64,000 nucleotides of DNA, taken from contig OX453276.1 of the NCBI GenBank assembly GCA_949710005.1, positions 29,182,113 through 29,246,112 of the forward strand. Reading direction: 5' to 3'. Positions 11,459 to 22,700 of the stretch are shown one piece after another. The position numbers and the translations under genes are program-made. Below the pieces are notes generated by a model. That model searched no databases, was not told the origin of the DNA, and saw only the letters and a list, made by a program, of their open reading frames with translations. Source of the DNA: Ricordea florida (lineage: Eukaryota; Cnidaria; Anthozoa; Corallimorpharia; Ricordeidae). How positions within the stretch are numbered: position 1 is the stretch's first letter; each line of letters starts with the position of its first letter.

Positions 11459-12466
11459 ATGGGCGAGCACGCACTCCGGGCTTGCGAGAATATGGATGTT
11501 CTTTTTTACGAGCAGAGTTCCGTACCGGAAGGTAACTTTTCGCGATACGACAAGAATTCCCTGAGGCTTAATTTCGATAACCATCAATCCGTTGTACAGG
11601 AATATAGAGGAAATGGAAAACAGGCAGTTTACGAGAACTCGCCAGAGTTGTCATTGTTCAAAATAGTTTCTCCTGAGCTGGAAAAGTTTATTGCAAATAA
11701 CACAGGATTAACTCCTAAAGGAAACCCAGGGACGCTGAGCTCGCCAGAATTTACTTTATTCAATCTAATCTCTCCTGAATTTGAAAAAATTCTTGCGAGC
11801 GTACAAAACGTCAAGTCACCAACGCCGACAAAGATTTTGCGTGAAGGAAAGAGCGTGAATCAACAACGGGAAGCCTATGTACAGGGGTTTGCCGAGGCTC
11901 TTCAACATATACACGACAGACAACAACCCGGACAACATTTCAACAAGCAAAATACAATACCCGCTACTTCAGGTACCAACAACGGCTGGGGAGAGGCAGA
12001 GAACACACCCAGTTCCTACCATCAACAGGTAGCATCGATAGCTGATAATTCATATGAGATTAGAAATTCGCAATATCCTACAGTGGCAACTTATGAACAT
12101 CACGACATTAACGCTCCCGACTACAACGCCGCTGTTACCGAATCTGAGAGCTTCACGTACGAGGACACTATAACGCAACAAGGGAATTTACTTCCTCTGC
12201 CTCCGATCGACCTAGAACTTCAGGAAATCGTCAAACGCGAGAGAAAGAAACAAAAAAATCGCGTGGCAGCGTCCAAATGCAGGAAGAAAAAGCTTGAACG
12301 TGAAGCGCAGCTCGAAGTTAGAGTACAACAGTTGAAGGATAAAAACATAGAGCTTAACGCTGTGGCGAATGCGCTGAGGCAACAAGTTAGTGAACTCAAG
12401 CAGCGAGTTCTTGAACATGTGGCTTACGGTTGCCAGTTATCAAGCATTGCTTCTGCTGCGTTCTAG
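11459..12466 (+). CDS. jun: Jun-type bZIP transcription factor (AP-1 subunit)
   Basis: The 335-residue single-exon protein binds AP-1 or CRE DNA sites in the nucleus as a dimer. The basic region is at about 258-281 with the signature NRVAASKCRKKK; a leucine zipper follows at about 283-322, and the typical Jun end HVAYGCQL lies near 319-326. The N-terminal transactivation region holds SPELSLFKIVSPELEKFI (61-78), the equivalent of the JNK-phosphorylated segment of c-Jun. A second copy, SPEFTLFNLISPEFEKIL, is at 95-112. SPTPT (120-124) followed by a QGFAEALQHIH segment matches the next conserved Jun region. Lack of introns is also a feature of vertebrate JUN. The ATG at 11459 is the first in frame after an upstream promoter-like cluster. 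I consider Jun rather than Fos, ATF or CREB clear from the basic region and the C-terminus. Confidence 0.95.
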   Translation: MGEHALRACENMDVLFYEQSSVPEGNFSRYDKNSLRLNFDNHQSVVQEYRGNGKQAVYENSPELSLFKIVSPELEKFIANNTGLTPKGNPGTLSSPEFTLFNLISPEFEKILASVQNVKSPTPTKILREGKSVNQQREAYVQGFAEALQHIHDRQQPGQHFNKQNTIPATSGTNNGWGEAENTPSSYHQQVASIADNSYEIRNSQYPTVATYEHHDINAPDYNAAVTESESFTYEDTITQQGNLLPLPPIDLELQEIVKRERKKQKNRVAASKCRKKKLEREAQLEVRVQQLKDKNIELNAVANALRQQVSELKQRVLEHVAYGCQLSSIASAAF

Positions 12467-13172
12467 CAGGCACTGAAGTTTCAAAATTTCATTCTCTACC
12501 ATTTATTCTTCTCGCCAAAGATGGTGGAAGTTTGATCGCCAGTTGTATCTTTGGTTATTCCAGGAATTCGTCCATATTTTTGTAAATTTTTGTTGTTTTT
12601 GATACCTGCCTGATTGTCGATCTACGGGTGACCGAAGTCTTCAGCGAAGAGGAACTGTTTACAAACAAAAAACACAGGGAAATATAAGCTTTCTTGACTT
12701 TCGACCTTGAGCAAGCTTCGCGCGAATCTTTCCGTTTCTTCTCGCGAGAACATGAGTGGTCTGGTGTTTTCTGAAGAATTCGAGAGAACATTTTTTGTTC
12801 GTGAATGTTTTCGTCGATGATAAAAGGTTCTGTGTATGGAAGAAGCCTTTATTGTTTTGGCAGGTGACCAATTTTGACCCGGATTCGGGTTTTGCAGGTA
12901 GCTTTCATGGTTCACCGTTTGACACTTGTTGAACCCAGGGATAATTCGCACGGGATGTGAGCGCAGTTTACTTTATAACTGGCAGAAATAGCACCTTAAA
13001 AGCTTAACCTGATTGAGTGTGAATTTTTCACATATTTGCAAGAAGTAAGCGTTCCTGCCTATCAACCTTGAAGTGTATGTGAGAGCTTAATGAATTGACA
13101 AATTCTTACAGAATCTCTCCTTCCTGGAATGCTCCAACCATTTTCCAAATTTCCTTGCGTGCCATGTGGTAA
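12467..13172. other. 3' flank of jun, no gene seen
   Basis: Probably includes the 3' untranslated region of jun. No clear AATAAA was found close to the stop. Open frames on the minus strand near 12555-12951 show no recognisable domain. Confidence 0.4.
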
Positions 13173-13383
13173 GGGATGGACCATTTTATTTTTGAGGGGT
13201 GGGGGGGGTGGTCAATTTTGTCTTGTTAAGAATGTTTTTCCCCATAACACACAAATGTCCGTCTTTTTCCTCTTGGCCCACTGTGCATGAATGTTGCTTT
13301 CTATACTTTTGCTATGCAGAATCTTTTTTTCGTAATTGCTCAACCCCCACCCCCCCTTCCCAAAAATAAAATGGTCCATCCCT
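13173..13383. mobile_element. GGGAYGGACCATT inverted-repeat element, variant copy (MITE)
   Basis: GGGATGGACCATTTTATTTT at the left and AAAATAAAATGGTCCATCCC at the right form terminal inverted repeats, flanked on both sides by TAA. The three-base TWA target duplication fits PIF/Harbinger-type non-autonomous elements. Confidence 0.7.
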
Positions 13384-13978
13384 AACCTCGCGTGTTGGCT
13401 GAACTTTCTGTCAATTTGATTGGGCGCGGATTTGTCGCGAATTTGCGTTAATAACGCGTTTTTATATGTCTACCTAGAAGTGTACATAACAGCCTCATCA
13501 ATTGATGATTCCCACGAAATTCAGTTCTGCCTCTTGGAACGTGCTTACCATTCCAATAGTTCCCGGCGTGCGCGCCATGTGGTAATATATTGTACATATT
13601 TTTTAAACTTACAGGAAGTCCGTTGTTGTTCGATCGCACAGTTTTTAGGCTTTCGAGGCTGGCCCGATTGCTTTATTGTGTTTTGACCACAACGTTTGTG
13701 TCCTTTAACTCAAACGAACTCTTGTCATCCCTTTTGTCGAGCAACCATGGAATTCAAGTTACTGATTGAGCCAGGAGCCTATTAAGTATTCGGCTTCTGA
13801 TTAAACCGAACAAGTTGCTTTCTTTTCCTTGAATGGAGACCAAAACGGGAAAAGAAATGCTGGTCTATCGGGGATTGCCAGCAGTCATGTGTTACTGTTT
13901 CTGTTTCAAGTTTAGTTAGCTAATGTTAGAAGTGTAGTACTGTAAATATCCAAACAGATTTATTGCACTTATCAATTA

Positions 13979-14253
13979 GGGACGGACCATTAGAAAAGTG
14001 ATGGGTGGGGGGGGGGGGGGGGTGGGGAATTTTCAGCTTGCACGAATTTTTTTTTTCGCTCACTGCTTTTGCAGGAATTTTTTTTTTTCAGGTGAACCTC
14101 TCTGCGCGAATTTTTTTTACTACGTGTGAAAAAGTCACAATTGGACCTTCCTTCTGCATGAATTTTTTTTTTTCGGCATTTTGCCTTGCATGAATTTTTT
14201 TTGTTTTTGTTTTTTTTCCCACCCCCCCTATCACTTTTCTAATGGTCCGTCCC
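13979..14253. mobile_element. GGGACGGACCATT inverted-repeat element (MITE)
   Basis: GGGACGGACCATTAGAAAAG and CTTTTCTAATGGTCCGTCCC are perfect inverted repeats flanked by TTA at 13976-13978 and 14254-14256. The interior alternates GTGCGAATTTTTTTT-like segments. Relatives are at 25823-26062 and 56153-56419. Confidence 0.8.
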
Positions 14254-14531
14254 TTAAGACCCCTACCTCCCCCACCATCCCCTCCCCCTCTTCACCCCGG
14301 GCCAATGTGGGGGCTTTTATGATATTTGAATCGTGAAACATAATTGGCCCGTGGGGGTGGGGGCTTTCTTAGGATTTGCTTAGCATATCCATCGACGTCG
14401 GGGAGCGAGGTGGGGATTTGACTCGTGCCTAGTCTCCTCGCGGTAATTTCTTCGCTTGATCACTGGTATTTTTTGATGTATTGCTTGGCCGTGCTTTGCA
14501 GTCATCTGGCTTTGAAAGGTGAGTTTCCTAA

Positions 14532-14879
14532 TGCACCTATCAATGTTAAGCTGCTGGGGGGGGAGGCCGGGCATAGGCGGGGGATATGAACTCAGATAAT
14601 TTTTTCTGTTCAAATGCCCGACCCCAGGGACGTTATCGCTGGTCAAAAGAGTGCAAATTCCCCATCCCCCCCCCCCTCCAGAAAAAGGTCAAGGCATTGG
14701 TCAAACAAGAATTAAAATAGGGATATACAGAAAACAGGCTGCTAACGGTTAAAGTCAAAAGTCCCGACCCCCGGGACTCGACGAATGATCAAAAGTCCCT
14801 ACCACGGGCAGACTTATTACGTCAAATCCCCCGCCTATACCCGGCCTCCCCCCCCTGCGGCTTAACATTGATAGGTGCA
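14532..14879. mobile_element. Inverted-repeat element with TAA target duplication
   Basis: Terminal repeats of about 55 bp begin TGCACCTATCAATGTTAAGC and are mirrored at 14860-14879; the G/C-rich inner arms GGCCGGGCATAGGCGGGGGA also match. TAA flanks both ends (14529-14531 and 14880-14882). Again this is the TWA signature of PIF/Harbinger-type elements. Confidence 0.75.
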
Positions 14880-14977
14880 TAATTGTTTTTCCTTTCATTT
14901 CATCACTCAGATATTAGTAATCCTTGCGATTTGTCGACGAAATGTTAATAAAGTCAGTCAGGGATTAAATAGAGATT

Positions 14978-15122
14978 ACTCCATGGAAAATGCGCGCGTA
15001 CGATTTTTATTCACGAGTTGAGTAGTATCAGAACGAACGAGTGAGCGCAGCGAACGAGTGAGTTTTCTGATACAACTCAACGAGTGAATAAAAAATCGTA
15101 CAAAGCATTTTCCATGGTGTAA
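14978..15122. repeat. Large foldback (near-palindrome)
   Basis: CCATGGAAAATGCGCGCGTA on the left pairs with TACAAAGCATTTTCCATGG on the right. ACGATTTTTATTCACGAGTT also pairs with AACTCAACGAGTGAATAAAA. The centre repeats GAACGAGTGAG. It abuts a second inverted-repeat pair, AGATACTGAGATTT near 15138 and AAATCTCAGTATCT near 15548, which brackets CACTAGTGA-containing repeats. Confidence 0.65.
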
Positions 15123-15995
15123 TTTGTTTATTTTATAGATACTGAGATTTTTGAAAAGCCAAATTTTGTCAATCTTACGCGCGTGTTTAGGGAACCCATT
15201 CAACTGCAATGTATGCGTGTAAAACTAGAATAACTAAAACATCAGCTTCTCTTTCAAAATCAAATATTTAATGAAGTAACACAAGAAATAAAACGTCAGT
15301 TTATACCTTCACTACTTTTATAAACATTTTTACACAAACCTTGAAGCAGCTGCCTCCGCCATGTCGCCGATATGAAAATGGACGACAATCGAAATCGCGA
15401 TGCGATGTTGTTCACTAGTGAGTTTTCGTCGTTCGCGTTTGTGATTGGACGAACGACGTTTTTTCACTAGTGAATTTTCATCGTTCGCGTTTCCTATTGG
15501 CTAATGCATTTTACGTATCATTTTTACGTACTCTTTTTTTCGTGAGGAAATCTCAGTATCTATGATATAAAAAAGGTTTCCCCACATGAGTGGGGGTTTT
15601 ACAAGTCAATATGCCTCATTAGGGTGGACGTTTGTTTAGATTTGTAATGATGTCAAGTCTAATCCCCAACTGTGCCCTGGGTGGGGGGTCGAGGTTAAAT
15701 TGATACGTGCATAGTATACTCCACACAACTCGATCTTCTAGTGTTACAAAGACAATAAAGCCCAACTTCAAGTTATTTCTTGTTTAATCTTCTTACACTA
15801 AAGCACTTCCCCTCAAAATATGACCTGCGGTTAATCAAGGCGGAAAGAAGTAAACATTAAAGTTACAGTAATTAGGATTGACGAGAAAAAGGTTAGGAAA
15901 AAACCGCAGGTATATTTTGCAGGGCGCAAGCTGAAATTTGATTATTACGGAAAAACGGATGACACTTCAAAGAAACTTACAGGTGGTAGACTTAC

Positions 15996-16106
15996 CGTGA
16001 CTGTTACATGACAGGGTTTAATGTCTGAGTAACATGGCTTCCACGTGAATGGCAAACCGGCCGAAGTGATGAGAGGAGAGTATATTTCCATGATTTTAAT
16101 ATAAGC
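15996..16106 (-). CDS. Possible single exon of an unknown minus-strand gene
   Basis: On the minus strand, TGTGTCTCAG ends at 16107 and is followed by 111 open bases (37 codons, includes FTWKPCYSDIKPCHV). A good donor, CACG|GTAAGT, follows at 15995. The length is a multiple of three. No partner exon could be linked and the product is not recognised, so this may be chance or a repeat-borne sequence. Confidence 0.2.
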
Positions 16107-18189
16107 CTGAGACACATTTATGGAACTAAACAATGACAAAAGATAGAACATAAAAGCGTATTTACCGAAGGGTGAAGCTCCACGTGTTTTTAGTATGCAA
16201 AAGAAGCCATCTACCTTATGTAAGAACCCTTCACGAGTATCTAGGTAATTAAGTATTTCTAGTGCCAGCGGTTGCCCAATTACAACCATATATAATAACC
16301 ATATAACCATAATTATTCAACCTGCAAACTGCAACCTGCAAAATATACCTTCCGAGGATAAAAAGAACTTATGAAATTAATAGCGTTCCGATCACAAGTA
16401 CAACATGGCAGAGTTAATAGAGAGGACATGGTTCAAGTTCAATCCTCTATATTCCTGGTGGAACATGGGTCGTCCACTAGTACACGCCATCTGACCCTGT
16501 TTTGAGCAAGGCGTTTCACTTCCTGCCATGTGAACTGTCTCCTCTAACTCTGCCTTTCTTGTTCCCCTCCAAGTGAGCTAAGGTCCCCCTCTCTTGTGCT
16601 TGCCCTGAGGGTTCCACCCCATGGCCCTTATAGCTAGGTGTCTGTGTGCTCTCCTCAACGTGTGGCCAATCCAATTCCAAGCTCTTTGTCTTATCTCCTG
16701 CTCTACCGGTCTTGCCCCGCTTGTCTTTTCAAAGTTTCTCAGTGCGTATTTGTCTGGGCCATCAGATCTGCAAGTGTTCCTCAGCCAGGCTCTTACTGAT
16801 GAACAGGGGACATGTAGGGGCGGATTCCAAGGGGGGGGGGGTGGATTGGGTGGCTAGCCATCCCCCATTTCGGGAAGTCAAGCCTTCATATTTGATCGAT
16901 TACAAGGGAAAAAGGCCTAAAAAGGATAAAAAAAAGTAGCTGTCAGTTTGCAACGTGTCTTCAACTATATAGAAAAGTGAAGTGGGTAATATAAGCACAT
17001 TAAAATTCCCTTGTGTAACTCTTTGTTTTAAGTATGTATATGGCTAAATACTTTGTCACAGAAAATGGTCACCCACCCTCACAAAACCCTGGGTCCGCAC
17101 CTGACATGGTAAAGCTAAGAAATAATGTACAGTAAGTGGGTGAATTTGTACCTATTAAGTAAATGAAAACTGAAATGTTATTATTTTTTTTTTTTCAGAG
17201 CAATGCAATCATCAAATTGTATTCAAAAAGAATGATACTGAATGAGCTTTTTAAGCTCTCGCATCTTCATTTAAATTTCGCACTAACCCTGGCAACCTCG
17301 TTCCCAGGCCTGGCAACGAGGTTGTAACCCTGGGTTACCTTAATGTTGAGGTTATTCCTCAACAAGTTTATAATTCCAGTAGTCCGTATCGATTTCGATA
17401 TCCATTCGGGAAAATACCAACGTGCCACGGGGATATCAGGTTTCTGTTCCCGCCATGTGCTCGTGAGAAAATCTATCAAGTTAATTAATAGTCTGGAGAC
17501 GCTCATCGTGTTTTTCTTGCGGGTTGCCGTAATCCAGCAAAGAAAGGTGAGACGTACAGTATGCCAAAATATGTGAAACGTTGATGTTGAAACAGTAAAG
17601 GATCGTAAAGCCAAAATCCAGTGTGATTTGTCCACCCGGACGGTGTTTTGAGTCTCCACCCATTTGTCCCCGGACATTGTTTGCAAGAAAAACACGCCGT
17701 ATTTGCGGATTTTGGTGGAACTGTGCATGTGAACGCTGTTTAAGTACGCAATGCGTGCATGTGTCTTTAGCGAGGGTGAATGTGGGGTTCTAGGCGTGCG
17801 CGTTGCTGTTATGACGGAAGGGTAGAGCTTGGAAATGATGGCGAGGATAGAAGGGGTGAAATGAATGGCTGGGAAAGCACTGAACCTTTGTTTTAATACA
17901 GAAAAAGCTAAAAACTTAAAAGTTTTTTGTTTATGCAATGGAATAGACTAGGCTAAATAAGAATCTTGAACATTTTGCTTAGGTGCAATTTGCATACGAA
18001 TAGCAACTGTCTGTTCTCCTTTGAGCTGGATTGAATCAACTTTATATTCCGATGTATCACATTCTTTGTCGAGTACATAATACTTCAACTAGTTGAAGTA
18101 TTCATTTACAAAACAACGTAAATCAATTTTGCACCGCCTATTTACTTTTACTTCCAATGTCAAGAATCATTTCTCCCTATTATACACTT
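16107..18189. other. Intergenic, no gene seen
   Basis: A 223-codon minus-strand frame (17267-17938) has no recognisable domain and probably arises from repeat sequence. A T-rich tract lies near 17182-17199. The stretch 15905-16350 has AGGTATATTTTGCAGG and its inverted counterpart CCTGCAAAATATACCT at its ends, suggesting another short element. Confidence 0.4.
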
Positions 18190-18550
18190 TATATGTTAGT
18201 ATGGAGAATTTGGTAACTGAGTAGAGATTCTCCTTAGTCTGTGCCATGCACTTCCCTTTAAGGTAGTATGGAGAATTTGGTGATTGAGTAGTAATTCTCC
18301 TTAGTGAGTGTCATACACTTCCTTATATGTTAGTATGGAGAATTTGGTAACTGAGTGTCATACACTTCCTTATATGTTAGTATGGAGAATTTGGTAACTG
18401 AGTAGTAATTCTCATTATTGAGTGTCATACACTTCCTTATATGTTAGTATGGAGAATTTGGTAATTGAGTAGTAATTCTCCTTAGTCTGTGCTATACACT
18501 TCCTTATATGTTAGTATAGAGAATTTGGTAACTGAGTAGTAATTCTCCTT
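18190..18550 (+). repeat. Tandem repeat, about 67-bp unit, six copies, interrupted
   Basis: The phrase TTAGTATGGAGAATTTGGTA recurs at 18198, 18264, 18331, 18378, 18445 and 18512, giving units of 66-67 bp with one short unit of 47 bp. A last diverged unit resumes at 19463-19512 after the inserted element. Confidence 0.85.
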
Positions 18551-18551
18551 A

Positions 18552-19459
18552 GGGAACGCGTCCAAATATAAATAAGCAACCCGATCAATTATCCGATGGT
18601 TCGGAATCGGTGCCGATTTATGGCCACTAGATGCCGTTTCCGATATGATAAAAAAATATTGCCGATTCAATCGGAGTCAGATACATTCCGATGTGAACAA
18701 TTGGGTATCATATTTATCTGATAAGAATGTGATCCTGTAAATGTGTCACGAAACCAAATAATGAAAGAGTCACTTCGCTCAAAACAATCTTTACAACTTG
18801 CTTTGTTCTCGATGGTAAAATAATCATAGCAATACTTTCGTGGATGTTTTTGTTTTTTTGCCTGTTAAAATTTGTTCGAAGATTGCTTCAAGGCTATTCG
18901 GTAATCGCTTTTGTGTGCGGTCGTTTCGCTGGGAATAGGCAAACCGAGTGATTCTGCGTTCCATATAAATGTGTCCTGTTTCTGAGTGAAAATTACAGTG
19001 ATAAAACAAACTTCATGTGAGTAACGTGTATTTTTGACAAATGGAAACTGTTTTATGAGCACAAACGACCCGTCCTATGCAGCGAATCGACTTTTCAATG
19101 CAGCGAAACGACCCCGATATGCAGCGAAACGACTAGTAGCGAAACGACTTTGTAGCGAAACGACTGTAAACCATGTGGCGACAAACGGTTGGTCTTACCC
19201 AGCCTGTTTGTGCATCTAAGAAACAATCATTCACGCTTTGCTTTTGCAATCAACATAATCTCAGTATTTGAACGTAGCGTGACCGACTATTTCAACCCTT
19301 TCAACCCTTGATAAACACTGACAGATATAAGTCAGTGCTTGATAACTTACGTTAATTGGCCCGATGAAGAATTTCGACCCGTTGCCGATTCCGTTTCAAT
19401 CGGTACCGAAAGAATCGGCACCCATTTGATCGGCATCGGCATGACCTGGACGCGTTCCC
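18552..19459. mobile_element. Non-autonomous PIF/Harbinger-like element inserted in the 67-bp array
   Basis: The ends GGGAACGCGTCCA (18552-18564) and TGGACGCGTTCCC (19447-19459) are perfect inverted repeats, flanked by TTA on both sides (18549-18551, 19460-19462). Inner parts carry further CCGAT-rich inverted matches and a short tandem AGCGAAACGACT repeat near 19085-19164. No transposase is present. Confidence 0.8.
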
Positions 19460-19685
19460 TTAGTGTGTACCATACACTTCCTTATATACAGTATTAGTAT
19501 AAAGAATATGGTGTCAGATCGTTTCAGCATTCTCTTGATATTTGGCAAGTTTCTCAATTCTCCTAACCACTATGCGTAATAATGTATCATTGTTACAAGG
19601 AGAAGTTGCACACGGACCACGTCGGTGAAATGGTTGATTTTAAAGGTCAAGTCAGCTCGCGTTCCTTGTGTGTAGTCAAGCAAAC

Positions 19686-19793
19686 ATGGCTACTGTGAAA
19701 AGCAAGTTCCCTGATGTATCGATTCCGAATGATAAATCTTGGCCAGAGTTTATATACCAACATTTCGACACGTATGGCGACAGAACAGCAATA
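19686..19793 (+). CDS. Acyl-CoA ligase exon 1
   Basis: Starts ATGGCTACTGTG ([14 protein letters not shown]...) and ends ...GACAGAACAGCAATA before the donor GTAAGC. It contains 36 codons, phase 0. It contributes the N-terminal segment with the FDTYGDRTA motif common at the start of such ligases. Confidence 0.85.
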
Positions 19794-22700
19794 GTAAGCA
19801 GCTACTAGTAACAATAATAATCTTGATACTACAATAGAGTGGCAGGATTACCTCCTTTATAGAAATTTAGGGGCCGATAGCAGGCGGATCAAACCCATTT
19901 ATATGACGTTAATTTACGAGTGTATCATGTAATGGCTTATAAGTAAGCGTTTTTTGGCCACTCCAAATTTGTACCACCTTTAGGGAGCTGATATTTTAGT
20001 GAGAGAGGATGCAAAGAACTCAAAATCACACTAAAGTTGTAGCTGAGACGCGAAACCTAAACAAATCCACCAAGAAGCTTTTGAACGGTATATTTATAAC
20101 GCCACTGAAGCGACACCCAAATCTATAGTTTATTATATAAACTTCATTTCAATTCTAAGTTAACTTGCACGTCGGTCCTGCTTGTACGTCGAGACCTACA
20201 CGGCAGACATTCCATAGACTCCAACCTATATATAAAGCTACATGGCCGTAAATTATCGAGCCTTTCGAGAAACGGGCTCCTGATAGACTGCAATGTCTGA
20301 TACGTATGTAAATCAGGAAAACTAGCATTTTGCTGTACGCTAAGGGCTTATTTTGACGGAATCGAAGGTGTAATCGAATTGATCAGTTATATCTTTTACG
20401 ATCGCGTAAAAGTTTAAGTCGTATTAAGCGTAGCCATAGGGTCGACGTAAGAATCAGAGCATTTTTATTTTCTACCTAGTCCGTTTGTGATTCCGTGGCT
20501 TTGTTGTATGATCCAGTGAAACTACATAAATCTCGAAAGCGGAAACAGAACTAAGAATAAACCCATCACAATCTACCTGTTACTTTCGCTCGCTCTGCCA
20601 ACAAGAAAGTCAATCTGCCTTTTTAACTCGTGGATACGCGAAGCGTATTTGCGAGTTTTTGTGGGGACTCCGATATGCAAATTGTCACTCACTCACTCAC
20701 TCACTCACTCACTCACTCACTCACTCACTCACTCACTCCAGTGTAGACACACTTCGTAATTAGTCGGATAGAACTCGGGGGCACCGATATGAAGACGACA
20801 ATTGTCGTGACCGAAGTCACGGAAGTCTGTTGATGAAAGTTCACGCTGAAAGTGTATCGTACCGTTGCCAGAGTTTGTAATGATTTTGTAGCTTAAGAGG
20901 ACGATTAGCGAGGCCCTGTTAGGGGTAAATTTCGACAAGCAACATGGCCTTGAAACGGCGACATAAAGGACCCGAAATGGCGACGAACGACGAGCCGCTC
21001 ACGGGAAATTACGACAGCGACCTTCGACCTTCCGAAATTGCGACGTGAAAAGGTTTGAAACTCAGACGCGCGACATAAAGAACCTCACTAACAGGGCCTC
21101 ATTAGCGGTCTTACTAAAATCAAAAGGAGTTTAAATGTTTCCAGTTACGACAATGACCAAATTGGAGACTGAATTTCATGAGCCTTTTACTCGGCCAGGC
21201 GCTAAACGTGAACAGATGATAACTATTCGCTTTTCCGACATCGACCGCCATCGACCGCCCCCAAGATTACAAGCAGTATATGAATTTCAAAAGTGATCTG
21301 AAGATGAGAAAATCTCTTGCTAATGTAGTAAGCTTTGGTGAGAACTCATAGAGCGAAATTAGCACTTGAATGAGAACTTATATGAGCGAAATGAGTACTC
21401 GTTATTGAACGAAACTACTACTGGAAACAGAATAAATTGACGAATCCATGATGTGAAACCGAAGAACTTTTGTGGCCAACCTGGATAAGAAACATCGCAT
21501 GTAGGACTTTTCTACTGATTTAAGTGTTAGTACTAACAGGAATGGAGTTGTAGAAGTATTGGGACGGCCAAGAAGTATGTCAACATTTACTTGTAAATAT
21601 GGAGGCGGCTGCCGTGACGGAGAACCACGAAGGTTACAATGTAAGAAAGTCATTGAAGGGTTCGAAAACAGTAAGTCATGTAGAAAATGTATTAAGTGTT
21701 ATATTATATACAATACACCACAAGCCGTCAAAATGAAAAGTTTTCTGTGTATTGATTTCCGAATTTACCTTGAAGTGAACTAGATTGTGTTGAAGTAGAC
21801 ATGTTGGAAAAATAGGCTTACCTGTTTTGCTTACTGTTGTGTGACTCATATTTACATTGTAAAAACAAGAAGTTATAAGGATAAAAACAAATATGTATTG
21901 CTGTATTAATGATGGCAAGTGTGATTTTTTTTAAGTGCAACGCTGAATATATATACCACTGATAACCTAAAATGAGATGGTAATGTAAATAAACTAATTC
22001 AACTTGATAAAGGATTGAGAGTCTTAAGGATTTTAAGATCATCACTAACATACTTTGCAAAAATGCAAGAAAGACTTGTTTGGTATGATTCGTCAGCTGG
22101 GCTATCCTACATGGTTTTGTTCATTATCAGCTGCAGAATCAAGGTGGATATTTCTGTTGAATACATTGAATAGACTTGTAGACAACACAAACTATAATGA
22201 TGATAAAATTGACAATGTCATGGCAACAAAATTCAGACCTTATTCAGAGGACCCTGTTACATGTGTTAGAAACTTTGAACTCACAGACAGTGAGAAGCAG
22301 GATACCAGAACTACATTTGGTTTCGGTGCCATTTAATCCTGTACCCTTATGTTAAGTTATCAAATTTTTTAACAACTGTATGCTTGCCACCTGCCTTATA
22401 ACTGATGCCTAGTGTAGTCAAATGATTGGCGTCATGTACTCACTGTATGTTTATGTCAAAAAGCTACTCAGCTCCCTGGTCACTTTTATGTTGTGATTAT
22501 AGATTATTAAAATTATCTTCAAGTTCATTCAATCACAACTCTGAAAAAACACCTCGGTAATTTTTAAATTATTTCTTTTTTCTCTGTTTTGTAAACATAT
22601 CCACGAGTTCACCATAGTCCTACTTTGATTTAAAAATAGGGTTAGGGTGGGGAATTTGGTATTACAAAGAAGTTTTAGTCTATATGTACAAGAGTGATAA

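Noticed and set aside
17267..17938. 223-codon minus-strand frame
   Set aside because: No recognisable domain, no partner exon, and the end (GYNLVARPGNEVARV) looks like repeat-derived sequence.
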